Source: Rhodospirillaceae bacterium (GTDB lineage: Bacteria; Pseudomonadota; Alphaproteobacteria; UBA8366; GCA-2717185). From it: a stretch of 13,367 nucleotides of DNA. The translations under genes and the position numbers were made by a program. The notes beneath the pieces are model-generated. The model made no database searches. It had not been told where the DNA came from and was given only the letters and a program-made list of their open reading frames with translations. Of this stretch, positions 1 through 6,636 are shown one piece after another; positions within the stretch are counted from its first letter, which is position 1; each line of letters opens with the position of its first letter. The stretch spans positions 14,318 through 27,684 of the forward strand of contig PBDC01000029.1 in the NCBI GenBank assembly GCA_002717185.1, written 5' to 3'.

Positions 1-1475
1 CCTTTCCGCTGTGGACTGAGCATGCGCCTGGATTCCTATGGGGCGTGGGCAAGGACCCGGTCGAATTAGTGCGGGCCTACGCGATGGGGTTCGAGAGTAT
101 CGTGGGCCTGCCGATGCGGGTTGCGGGTAACATCTTGATCGGGTTCCTGGTGTTCGGTTCGGCGCTCGTCGTTACCGGTGGTGGCGAATTTTTCATGAAT
201 TTTGCGGCCGCACTCTTGGGCAAGAGCCGTGGCGGTCCCGCAAAGGTCGCGATCCTGTCGAGTGGTTTTTTTGGCTCGCTCAGCGGCAGCGTGATTTCCA
301 ACGTCATCACTACTGGCCAGCTTACTATTCCAACTATGAAACGGGCTGGATATCCGCCCGTCTACGCGGCTTCGGTTGAGGCCTGTGCGTCAACCGGAGG
401 TACCTTGATGCCGCCGGTTATGGGTGCCGTGGCCTTCCTAATGGCGGAATTCCTGAACATCCCTTATGGCGAAATCGTCGTCGCGGCCGCTGTGCCATCG
501 ATCCTGTTCTATCTGGCCCTTTTGCTCCAGGTCGACTGTTACGCGGCGGTCAACGGGCTTCGGGGCCAACCGGCAGAAGAGATCCCGGGCGTATGGGAGA
601 CCTTGAAGGATGGCTGGTTCTACATTTTCAGCCTTGCTTTGCTGGTCTACATGCTCGTCTTCATGCGTATCGAGCTATACGCGCCTTACTACACCACGAT
701 CGTCTTGATTGTCTCGGCGACTTTGTTTCGCAAGAAGGAAAAGCGCTTTAACTTCGCTAAGTTCAGGGAACTGATAATTGAAAGCTCGACGATCATCGCA
801 AATATCGTCGCTATCCTTGCCGGCATCGGCGTGATCGTAGGCTCCTTGGCTTTCACCGGTGTAGGTGGTGCCTTTTCGCGCGAATTGATAGCGATCGCGG
901 GCAACAATCTCTGGCTTCTGCTGGCGATGGGCGCGCTCACAAGCTTTCTACTTGGCATGGGGGTGACGGTCAGTGCCTGCTATATCTTCCTTGCTATCAT
1001 TATGGGACCTGCCTTGATCAAATTTGGCCTCGACCCGATCGCCAGCCACCTCTTTATTTTGTACTGGGGCATGATTTCCTACATCACGCCGCCGGTTGCT
1101 TTGGCGGCAGTGACGGCGGCCGTCATTGCGAAGTCAGATCAGTGGCAGACTGGTGTCACAGCAATGCGGTTAGGATCGATTAAGTTCGTCCTACCTTTCA
1201 TCATCGTATTGACACCGGCACTAATCATGCGAGGCGAACCGCTTGATATCCTTTGGACAATTTCGACTTGTACGATGGCTGTTGTCGTGATGGCAACTGG
1301 CTTCGAAGGTTATCTCTATTGGGTCGGCCGAATTGGTTGGCCGACGCGAATTTTGATGTTCATCAGCGCAGCTGGGCTACTCTATCAGGATTACATAGCC
1401 CAAATGATCGGCCTTTTGGCGGCTATCGTTGGCTACGCTGGTCAGCTCATCTTTAGGCGACGAGCACCGGCCTAA
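1..1475 (+). CDS. TRAP transporter fused permease (DctQ-DctM fusion, TAXI type), 5' end outside window
   Basis: Integral inner-membrane permease of a TRAP system, the secondary transporters that take up organic acids with a periplasmic binding protein. The frame is open from base 3, so the gene begins before the window; the GTG at 45 is internal, since the residues before it (PLWTEHAPGFLWG) already resemble the family. Counting from that GTG, the DctM-type N-half signature appears as GGPAK (63-67) and STGG..MPPVMG (about 117-127). The C-half signature is GMGVTVSACYIF, then ITPPVALAA further on, with hydrophobic helices throughout. About 490 residues are visible against roughly 600-700 for 4TM/12TM fusions, so the missing part is probably the N-terminal DctQ-like helices. 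A TAXI-type binding-protein gene is expected upstream but cannot be seen. The stop TAA (1473-1475) overlaps the end of the convergent VOC gene. The substrate is unknown. The family call is secure. Confidence 0.93.
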   Translation, partial: FPLWTEHAPGFLWGVGKDPVELVRAYAMGFESIVGLPMRVAGNILIGFLVFGSALVVTGGGEFFMNFAAALLGKSRGGPAKVAILSSGFFGSLSGSVISNVITTGQLTIPTMKRAGYPPVYAASVEACASTGGTLMPPVMGAVAFLMAEFLNIPYGEIVVAAAVPSILFYLALLLQVDCYAAVNGLRGQPAEEIPGVWETLKDGWFYIFSLALLVYMLVFMRIELYAPYYTTIVLIVSATLFRKKEKRFNFAKFRELIIESSTIIANIVAILAGIGVIVGSLAFTGVGGAFSRELIAIAGNNLWLLLAMGALTSFLLGMGVTVSACYIFLAIIMGPALIKFGLDPIASHLFILYWGMISYITPPVALAAVTAAVIAKSDQWQTGVTAMRLGSIKFVLPFIIVLTPALIMRGEPLDILWTISTCTMAVVVMATGFEGYLYWVGRIGWPTRILMFISAAGLLYQDYIAQMIGLLAAIVGYAGQLIFRRRAPA

Positions 1476-2002
1476 ATCGGCCACTCTGTGCGGACTGGGT
1501 CGCTTCCATCCCAATCGGTGGCGGCCTCAGAAATGCGTCTGAACATGATACCCTTGGGGCCACTGGTTTCCGAAAGCTCGACGACCGTTCCCGGGTGCGT
1601 TTCCGTGTCAAAATAGGCAAAGCGGCCGTCCGCCCCCACATGGCCGCGCTGACCTATTTCCCATCCGAACGACAGCGCTTTAGCAAGTGCGTCATCAAAA
1701 TGGTCGCTCCAATAGGCGATGTGCTGCAGACCTTCGTTGCCAGCTGCCAGGAAGTCGCGGTACATGGACGGCGCGTTGTTTCGTTGTTGAATCAGCTCGA
1801 TCTGCAGCGGTCCAGAATTTGCCAACGCTATCGAAACCTCGCAGTCTGAGCTGCTGCCTTGATATTCGAAGCCTTCGATCGGCGCCCGTTTAGAGTAGAA
1901 CCAGGGACCGACACCAAGTACTTGCGACCAGTGTTTCATCGCTGCCTCGATATCGTGCACGACGTAGCCGTTCTGCGTAATCTTTCCAAAATGTCGGCTC
2001 AT
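1472..2002 (-). CDS. VOC-fold (glyoxalase/epimerase-like) protein
   Basis: Predicted cytoplasmic vicinal-oxygen-chelate metalloenzyme of 176 residues with two beta-alpha-beta-beta-beta modules. Module one starts with QNGYVVHDIEAAMKHW and LGVGPW, typical of the glyoxalase/methylmalonyl-CoA-epimerase-like branch. Likely metal ligands by position are Q10, E69 (in QIELIQ), H94 (in GLQHIAYW) and E142 (in VVELSE), so the site looks intact. The ATG at 2002 is preceded by GGAGA about 10 bases upstream, which supports this start. The stop overlaps the TRAP stop by 4 bases on the opposite strand. It starts only 24 bases after a decayed hotdog-thioesterase frame on the same strand, so the two were probably one operon. 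VOC proteins cover isomerases, epimerases, lyases and dioxygenases; the neighbourhood of CoA and organic-acid genes favours an epimerase or lyase, but the substrate cannot be read from sequence. Confidence 0.88.
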   Translation of the reverse strand: MSRHFGKITQNGYVVHDIEAAMKHWSQVLGVGPWFYSKRAPIEGFEYQGSSSDCEVSIALANSGPLQIELIQQRNNAPSMYRDFLAAGNEGLQHIAYWSDHFDDALAKALSFGWEIGQRGHVGADGRFAYFDTETHPGTVVELSETSGPKGIMFRRISEAATDWDGSDPVRTEWPI

Positions 2003-2026
2003 AGAATGTTCTCCAGGTGATCGGTT

Positions 2027-2230
2027 TTATGCGATGGTGGCTCTGGATGCAGTTCTGTTGATGGTCGATAGCTCGCGTAGCACCCAGAGGAATCTGTTTG
2101 CGGGTACTTTTCGGATTTGCAGATGCCACAACGGCAACCCGTGATTACTCTTTTTGACGACCTGATCCCAGATCTCTAACTGAAGCACGTCTCCGCTGAT
2201 CACGGGCAGTTTGAAGCGGAATTCAAAACG
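2027..2230 (-). pseudogene. Remnant of a hotdog-fold (4HBT-like) acyl-CoA thioesterase, C-terminal part
   Basis: A 67-codon open stretch without a start codon ends in TAA at 2027-2029. Its translation includes FRFKLPVISGDVLQLEIW, followed by GLPLWHLQIRK and a tail with RTASRATIA. This resembles the second half of 4HBT/hotdog thioesterases: the P-x-x-x-GD-x-L turn, a strand rich in aliphatic residues, the S..l..hei.r strand and the final substrate-independent loop. Upstream the frame is closed by a TAG at 2231-2233, and no N-terminal half with the usual catalytic Asp/Glu region is recognisable in the AT-rich DNA beyond. The remnant ends 24 bases before the VOC start, on the same strand, as expected for a former operon partner. 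Seen: the open frame and motif spacing. Inferred: the family and decay. A MaoC-like dehydratase is the main alternative. Confidence 0.42.
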
Positions 2231-2306
2231 CTAACTCGAAGCGGATGAGTGGGAGTATTGCTAAACACGAAATACGCGTTCTCCGAGCCATGAGAGGGTG
2301 CGCCTC

Positions 2307-2334
2307 ATTATAAATTAAAACGTCGGTTTCTACA
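2307..2334 (-). promoter_or_regulatory. Candidate sigma-70 promoter for the VOC gene
   Basis: On the minus strand TGTAGA (2334-2329) is followed after 16 bases by a perfect TATAAT (2312-2307). The -35 matches only three of six consensus positions. Transcription would start near 2300 and run through the thioesterase remnant into the VOC gene, giving a leader of about 300 bases. The AT-rich setting raises the chance of a random TATAAT. Confidence 0.35.
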
Positions 2335-2338
2335 GTTT

Positions 2339-2368
2339 TTGACACATTTACCATAGTGATCATGCAAT
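2339..2368 (+). promoter_or_regulatory. Candidate plus-strand promoter pointing into the TfdA-like gene (antisense)
   Basis: A perfect TTGACA (2339-2344) is followed after 18 bases by TGCAAT (2363-2368), four of six -10 positions. No plus-strand gene lies downstream until 3701, so a transcript would be antisense to the minus-strand dioxygenase. The sequence alone cannot show that it is active. Confidence 0.2.
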
Positions 2369-2504
2369 CGTAAGGATAAAGATGCATTGCCAATTTTCAT
2401 CGCAACATTCCATCATAGTCACTTTTTATTAAAGCTTATCATATAGCGATTTTTACCACAGATGACTGGCGTTAACCCTATTCGAGCGGGTTGTTATAGG
2501 ATGG

Positions 2505-3569
2505 CTATAGCGCGTTCAGTGGTACGAAAGGTGTGACCCCCGGCATGGCCATGCCTGCCGGGCGCCCGATCTCGTCTTGTATCCCGAATCGATCATAGTA
2601 ATAGTCCGGCAGGGGCCAGCCCTCTGGCACTGCGAGCCACAGTCTAAGGAGATGCCGCTTCAATTCCGGGGCATTAAAATCCTCGTAGTCAGTGCGGGCA
2701 TGCAATGTGGTGAGATTGTTGACGAGCTGGATATCGCCGGGTGTGAACTCCATGTCGACCGCCAGACCCGTGACGTTGGCGATATTTTCGAAACAGTTTA
2801 GCGCTTCAATTTGGAGGGCAGTCAATTCGGGGACACCCGCATGCCGTGGCGCGGAATCGATAAACCGTCGTACGAAGGTCGTTGTTAACCGACCATCGTG
2901 CAAGCAGAACACGGGTGCTCTGTAGTAGGGTGCCTTTCCTGGCGGCACTTCGCCCCGTCGGTCGCGAGGGATGGCTGCGCACAGTTCACTGACTAGGTCC
3001 GGCCGCTGCTCCAGCATCTGGTTGTAAACCGCTGCCACGCTGACGACGCTGCTGTGGCCACCGGTTTTTGCGGTGCGGAGGCACAGTAGCCCAACGACAT
3101 CTGCAGCGACATCGGTATGGAACGGCAACCGCGCGCGCGAACGATATCCGCCACGGCTTTGTAGGTCGTTGAAATCGCCGCCAATATCTTTAACGTGGCC
3201 GAGTAGGTGACCTTCCGGATTTTGCGAGACGGGGTATCCGATATAGCGGCCGATGCCCCAATAGGCTCGTGTTGTAACTTCGTGCGACCAGCGCCGCACG
3301 GGCAGCCCGCGCAGCACGACAAAACCGCGTCCGTCGATCAACTCGTTGCGGACCAGGTCCAGGACCCCGGCGAGTGACGGCAACGGGAACGTGTCCGGCG
3401 TGATGTCCTCAATCGGCTTGTGCACGGTTGCACTGACTGCGGTCTCTAACTCGTCCACTTCTGCATCGCTAAAGGAATGGGTCCATTCATCGCACGCCGA
3501 AAGGTCACTACCACGCCAACACATGGCACCTGTGATCGGCCTTCGTACTATTGTTTCTCTTCCAGGCAT
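2505..3569 (-). CDS. TauD/TfdA-family Fe(II)/2-oxoglutarate dioxygenase
   Basis: Predicted soluble non-haem iron oxygenase of 354 residues that would couple 2-oxoglutarate decarboxylation to oxidation of an organic substrate. The 2-His-1-carboxylate facial triad is visible as H151-x-D153 (in LPFHTDVAAD) and H290 (in NNLTTLHARTDYEDF). R309 (HLLRLW) is placed to bind the 2-oxoglutarate carboxylate. Other family marks are GFVVLRGLP (82-90), LRTAKTGGHSSVVS (164-177) and the turn TPGDIQLVNN (276-285). The length is slightly above the roughly 280-330 usual for TauD. The ATG at 3569 has AAAGGA about 11 bases upstream; M16 is a possible later start. It is transcribed alone on this strand, divergent from the Sua5-like operon. 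It is recognisably paralogous to the dioxygenase at the right end of the window. The substrate is unknown; taurine and 2,4-D specificities cannot be claimed. Confidence 0.92.
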   Translation of the reverse strand: MPGRETIVRRPITGAMCWRGSDLSACDEWTHSFSDAEVDELETAVSATVHKPIEDITPDTFPLPSLAGVLDLVRNELIDGRGFVVLRGLPVRRWSHEVTTRAYWGIGRYIGYPVSQNPEGHLLGHVKDIGGDFNDLQSRGGYRSRARLPFHTDVAADVVGLLCLRTAKTGGHSSVVSVAAVYNQMLEQRPDLVSELCAAIPRDRRGEVPPGKAPYYRAPVFCLHDGRLTTTFVRRFIDSAPRHAGVPELTALQIEALNCFENIANVTGLAVDMEFTPGDIQLVNNLTTLHARTDYEDFNAPELKRHLLRLWLAVPEGWPLPDYYYDRFGIQDEIGRPAGMAMPGVTPFVPLNAL

Positions 3570-3611
3570 TGCTGTATCGGTCCTTTCCGTCGAAATCGTC
3601 TGGACAGTTCT

Positions 3612-3623
3612 CGCTCTAGAGCG
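3612..3623. promoter_or_regulatory. 12-base perfect palindrome in a divergent intergenic region
   Basis: CGCTCTAGAGCG is a perfect inverted repeat 43 bases upstream of the TfdA-like start and 111 bases upstream of the Sua5-like start. Its position between two divergent genes suits an operator serving either or both, possibly for a GntR- or TetR-type dimer. No such regulator is encoded next to it, and no protein-binding evidence exists. Confidence 0.35.
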
Positions 3624-3700
3624 GTCATGGGAAGAGATACCGTGGATAGGATAACAGACGTTTAACTGACCCTATACCCCGTTACAGGCAGGAGGCTATT

Positions 3701-3742
3701 GTGTTCGCAATTATGACGGGGAGTTACGATACAAATGCTTGA
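3701..3742 (+). CDS. Short leader ORF overlapping the start of the Sua5-like gene
   Basis: A consensus Shine-Dalgarno AGGAGG (3690-3695) stands 5 bases before a GTG that opens a 13-codon frame (MFAIMTGSYDTNA). Its TGA (3740-3742) overlaps the ATG of the next gene in the arrangement ATGCTTGA. This geometry fits a translated leader coupled to the downstream gene. The downstream ATG has only GGGGAG at 11 bases, a longer spacing, so coupling would help its initiation. Alternative: GTG 3701 is the true start of the Sua5-like gene and a one-base sequence error or decay separates the frames. The strong ribosome site is seen; its use is inferred. Confidence 0.4.
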   Translation: MFAIMTGSYDTNA

Positions 3743-4448
3743 TATTACTGGCGACGCGGCGCGTGCCTTTGCTGTGCTCGAAGCGGGCGGTATCGCTATT
3801 TTACCAATGAATATTGGCTATTCGTTGACTGGTGGTTCGGAAACGGCGCTCGAGAAAATCTTTATGGCGAAGGGCCGCACTAAAGAAAAGCTTAATGCGA
3901 TGATTGGGGATCTAGCGATCCACGACGAAGTCCATATCCTGGATCAGCGTGGCCGGGAGGTCGTGCGGGCGATCACCGTCGATTATGATTTGCCACTCGG
4001 CGCGATTGCTCCTTGCCGACCTGATCATCCACTATTGGCGAAGATGACCCGCACCGCGTACGAGCGCAGTAGCAAATTTGATACCGTTGCGATGCTTATG
4101 AATGCGGGCCCATTTCATGCGGAGATATCCCGCTTGAGCTTGGAACGCATGCATCCACTATTTGGCTCATCGGCCAACCGCTCGCTTTCAGGAACGAAGT
4201 TCAAAGTCGAAGATATCGAGCCCGAACTCCAGGATATCGCCGATATCGTAATCGATTACGGCTTGCGTACCTATCATCTATACCGGGCATCATCGACCCT
4301 GCTCGACGTCGAGAACATGAACGTGGTGAGATATGGCGCGTGTTTTGAGCTTATCGCCGAGATCGTGAAGCGTCATTTCCGAGTCGAACTACCACAGCCG
4401 CCGCCTGGGTACCTATTAGACTTGGTGGGCGATCGGCTCGATTCCTAG
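3735..4448 (+). CDS. Divergent Sua5/YciO/YrdC-fold protein
   Basis: A 237-residue protein of the YrdC fold, whose known members bind ATP, threonine and bicarbonate to make threonylcarbamoyl-AMP for tRNA t6A, or transfer carbamoyl groups (HypF, TobZ types). Recognisable signatures are K46-G-R48 (the K-x-R motif), GSSAN (144-148) with SG at 152-153, SSTLLD (186-191, matching the STV.D strand) and VRYG (198-201). Missing are the PT(D/E)-x-V-[YF]-G start motif (here PMNIGYSLTG, 24-33), the PGPxT motif (here DLPLGAIAP) and the Arg of the VRxP strand (here VAMLMNAGP). A housekeeping t6A enzyme is therefore unlikely. It heads a plus-strand run with a VOC protein, an MFS transporter and an acyl-CoA ligase, which suggests a metabolic role in that pathway. 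The start ATG overlaps a leader ORF. Fold call firm; function unknown. Confidence 0.85.
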   Translation: MLDITGDAARAFAVLEAGGIAILPMNIGYSLTGGSETALEKIFMAKGRTKEKLNAMIGDLAIHDEVHILDQRGREVVRAITVDYDLPLGAIAPCRPDHPLLAKMTRTAYERSSKFDTVAMLMNAGPFHAEISRLSLERMHPLFGSSANRSLSGTKFKVEDIEPELQDIADIVIDYGLRTYHLYRASSTLLDVENMNVVRYGACFELIAEIVKRHFRVELPQPPPGYLLDLVGDRLDS

Positions 4449-4460
4449 AAACTGTGTCAT

Positions 4461-4477
4461 TTGTCATGCATCGACAA
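4461..4477. repeat. Inverted repeat TTGTC-N7-GACAA
   Basis: TTGTC (4461-4465) and GACAA (4473-4477) form a dyad around ATGCATC, 12 bases after the Sua5-like stop and about 100 bases before the VOC start. The half-sites equal the core of the LysR-type box at 11919-11939, but the spacing is 7 instead of 9. It may be an operator or a coincidence. Confidence 0.25.
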
Positions 4478-4522
4478 CATGGAAGTGTCGTCGAAATTCG
4501 TGATCTCAATTACAGACAGGCA

Positions 4523-4551
4523 CGAACAAAGTGTGCGAAGATTCATAAAAT
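4523..4551 (+). promoter_or_regulatory. Candidate internal promoter for the VOC-MFS-ligase genes
   Basis: CGAACA (4523-4528), 17 bases, then TAAAAT (4546-4551). The -10 matches five of six positions and the -35 three of six. A start near 4558 would leave a leader of about 17 bases before the VOC ATG. It could supplement read-through from the Sua5-like gene. Confidence 0.25.
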
Positions 4552-4574
4552 TTAACCGTTCAGGGAGTGATACT

Positions 4575-4961
4575 ATGCCAAAATGGATTGACCATATCGT
4601 GGTGCGCGTCAACGATATAAACGCTGCGCTAAAAGACTATGAGAACAAGTTGGGCATGAAGGCTAGCAAGGGACCGGATGAAGTTCCTCATCTCGATATG
4701 ACTCGTGCCATCCTGCCGCTTGGCGACGAAGGTCGCTTCATTGAAATAGCGGAACCTCTAGGCGAAGGTAGCGCCATCGGTAATGCGCTAGAGAAGTACG
4801 GTGAAGGTGTTCATTTGGTGGCACTGGCCGTGGACGACCTGACAGAAGCCACGGAAGAGATGAAAGCCAATGGCGCCCGAGTGATTGAAGCCGGCACGCA
4901 GATTTTCATCCACCCGCGTGACGGTCACGGCGTGATGTATCAGCTGATTGAGCGCAAATAG
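4575..4961 (+). CDS. Small VOC-fold protein, methylmalonyl-CoA-epimerase-like
   Basis: A 128-residue single VOC unit with two beta-alpha-beta-beta-beta modules. It resembles methylmalonyl-CoA epimerase: DHIVVRVNDINAALKDYENKLGM at the N-terminus and IHPRDGHGVMYQLIE at the C-terminus. Expected metal ligands are H7, E57 (in RFIEIAEP) and H80 (in EGVHLVALAV); the fourth, normally Glu in this family, is Q123 here. The ATG at 4575 was chosen because GGGAG lies 7-8 bases upstream and homology begins at once; the frame extends 38 codons further upstream (to 4461), but that part has no family likeness. It lies 126 bases after the Sua5-like gene and 80 bases before the transporter on the same strand. 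Epimerisation or isomerisation of an acyl-CoA made by the nearby ligase is a reasonable inference, not shown. Confidence 0.87.
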   Translation: MPKWIDHIVVRVNDINAALKDYENKLGMKASKGPDEVPHLDMTRAILPLGDEGRFIEIAEPLGEGSAIGNALEKYGEGVHLVALAVDDLTEATEEMKANGARVIEAGTQIFIHPRDGHGVMYQLIERK

Positions 4962-5041
4962 CCTCACGCGACGAGGCAGTGGTCGGTCGTTTAATTGGCG
5001 TCGAGCCATGGCTTATAAGCCAGTAGTGCCTTGGAGCGGCG

Positions 5042-6586
5042 ATGTCACGTAGCAGCGAGGCTTTGTTCGTCCGCTACGGGTCGCTTTATCGCGGGTTGAT
5101 TATCTTCACGGGATTGGTCGCATTTTTCACCACAGTGTTCTCCAGCACTATGGTGAATGTGGCGATCCCGCACGTGATGGGTGCCTTTGGCGTAGGCCAG
5201 GATAAGGCGCAATATCTGTCGACCGCATTTATTGCGACGACAGTCACCAGCCTGCTGTTAAACAACTGGTTTATCGCTAAGGTCGGCCAGCGAATGGCCT
5301 TCACGCTGGCGATGCTGCTGTTCTGTCTGGGTAGCTTCATTTGCGGTTTTGGCCCGACCTTGGACACAATTATCCTGGGTAGGGTAATCCAGGGGTTCTC
5401 CGCAGGCATCATCCAACCCATGATCATGGTTATGTTGTTTCAGGTCTTTCCGCCCGAGCGGCGGGGGACGGCCATGGGGCTGTTCAGTATGGGCGTGGTG
5501 TTCGCGCTGGGGCTTGGGCCGGCGATCGGCGGCATCACGATCGATGAACTGAACTGGCGCTATATCTTTTTTGTGCCTATACCCGCAGCGATCCTAGCCT
5601 TGGCACTAGGAGTTCTGTTTGTGCCGGACCGGCCGTCAACGGGGCCCGCGGGTCCGTTTGATTTTGTCGGCTATGCCCTCATGTGCATTGCCGTGTTTTG
5701 CCTCATGACAATCATCGGTAACGGTCAGCGTGACGGTTGGACATCCAACGAAATCCTTTCCCTTGTCGCGCTGATGGTCGTGGGTTTCGTTGGGTTCGTC
5801 TTGTCACAGCGACGTGAGAGCGGCAACTTGCTCGACCTCGACCTGTTTCAGAACTCCCGTTTTTCGACCGCGGTCACGGTTTCCTTTCTGTTCGGCTTCG
5901 GCAGTTTTGCGACCGTTTACATTTTCTCCGTCTTTGGCCAGATAGTGCAGGGCTATTCGGCGACGATCGCTGGCTCGTTATTGCTACCTGGCAGTATCGC
6001 TGCAGCTTTTATCCTGCCAATCACGGGCCGCTTGGCCGATCGCTTTCCCGCGCACATGGTAATCATCGTCGGCATGATGATTTTTGTGATTAGTGTCATG
6101 TGTATAGCAGATGCTGATATAGATACGGGGTTCTGGAGCATGGCACTTTACTTGTTCATCGGTCGGATTGGGGTCGCTTTGGTATCACCATCCTTGAACA
6201 GCGCAACGTTGGCGGCATTGCGGCCTGATCAGGTCCATCGTGGGGCTGGCGTGGTGAACTTGTTCCTTATGCTGGGTGGGTCCTGTGGTATCAACAGCCT
6301 GGTCGTCGTGTTAGAGCGAAGGATCGAGTTTCACAGCGATGCATTTACCTCGACGCAGACGTCAGCAAACATCGCGACCCGTGAACTTCTCGGCTCTGTC
6401 CATGGTCTACTCAATGAAGGGGGCATCCCAAGCGGCGTGCGGGACACTGTCGCGCTTGATTATCTGAGCGAAGTTGTCAACGCGCAGGCGAACACTTTGG
6501 GTTTCCAGGATGGATTTATCGCAGTTGGGCTGGTTAGTATGCTTTCTATCATTCCTGTCTGGCTACTGCGACGGAACCGTCGTTAA
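5042..6586 (+). CDS. MFS transporter, DHA2 (EmrB/QacA) family, 14 helices
   Basis: A 514-residue inner-membrane proton-coupled transporter. The first helix carries STMVNVAIPHVMGAF (35-49), the usual DHA2 opening. Antiporter motif C is clear in helix 5 as GVVFALGLGPAIGG (151-164), followed by NWRYIFFVPIP (171-181), another family mark. Motif A in the loop after helix 2 is degenerate (FIAKVGQRMAF, 77-87) and lacks the usual D-R pair. The length fits 14-helix members. The ATG at 5042 has GGAG 5 bases upstream. It lies between the small VOC gene and the acyl-CoA ligase, whose frame opens 5 bases after this stop, so co-transcription is likely. DHA2 proteins mainly export drugs or metabolites; in this setting it may export a product or intermediate, but direction and substrate are unknown. 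No EmrA-type partner gene is visible. Confidence 0.92.
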   Translation: MSRSSEALFVRYGSLYRGLIIFTGLVAFFTTVFSSTMVNVAIPHVMGAFGVGQDKAQYLSTAFIATTVTSLLLNNWFIAKVGQRMAFTLAMLLFCLGSFICGFGPTLDTIILGRVIQGFSAGIIQPMIMVMLFQVFPPERRGTAMGLFSMGVVFALGLGPAIGGITIDELNWRYIFFVPIPAAILALALGVLFVPDRPSTGPAGPFDFVGYALMCIAVFCLMTIIGNGQRDGWTSNEILSLVALMVVGFVGFVLSQRRESGNLLDLDLFQNSRFSTAVTVSFLFGFGSFATVYIFSVFGQIVQGYSATIAGSLLLPGSIAAAFILPITGRLADRFPAHMVIIVGMMIFVISVMCIADADIDTGFWSMALYLFIGRIGVALVSPSLNSATLAALRPDQVHRGAGVVNLFLMLGGSCGINSLVVVLERRIEFHSDAFTSTQTSANIATRELLGSVHGLLNEGGIPSGVRDTVALDYLSEVVNAQANTLGFQDGFIAVGLVSMLSIIPVWLLRRNRR

Positions 6587-6636
6587 CCCTCTTGAAGCGC
6601 AGCAGGGATCCTGCTGAAATCAGTCACCTTAGCAAG

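Larger units (their letters stand above)
2231..2504. other. AT-rich intergenic stretch without a recognisable gene
   Basis: Between the thioesterase remnant and the end of the TfdA-like gene lie 274 bases clearly richer in A/T than the flanking genes. I find no frame with family resemblance; the longest ATG frames here are about 20-30 codons. Two promoter-like pairs on opposite strands are listed separately. No convincing terminator for the TfdA-like gene is present. Confidence 0.6.

Noticed and set aside
1890..2129. 79-codon minus-strand frame covering the VOC start
   Set aside because: It overlaps the VOC gene and the thioesterase remnant in another frame; its translation resembles no family, while the other frames do.
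2474..2492. AACCC/GGGTT stem as terminator for the TfdA-like gene
   Set aside because: Only five base pairs with a nine-base loop and no T run after it on the minus strand.
4461..4574. N-terminal extension of the small VOC protein
   Set aside because: The extra 38 residues have no family likeness, and a good ribosome site precedes the ATG at 4575.
4961..4977. GCCTC-N7-GAGGC stem after the small VOC gene
   Set aside because: Five pairs, no T run, and the next gene follows on the same strand at short distance.
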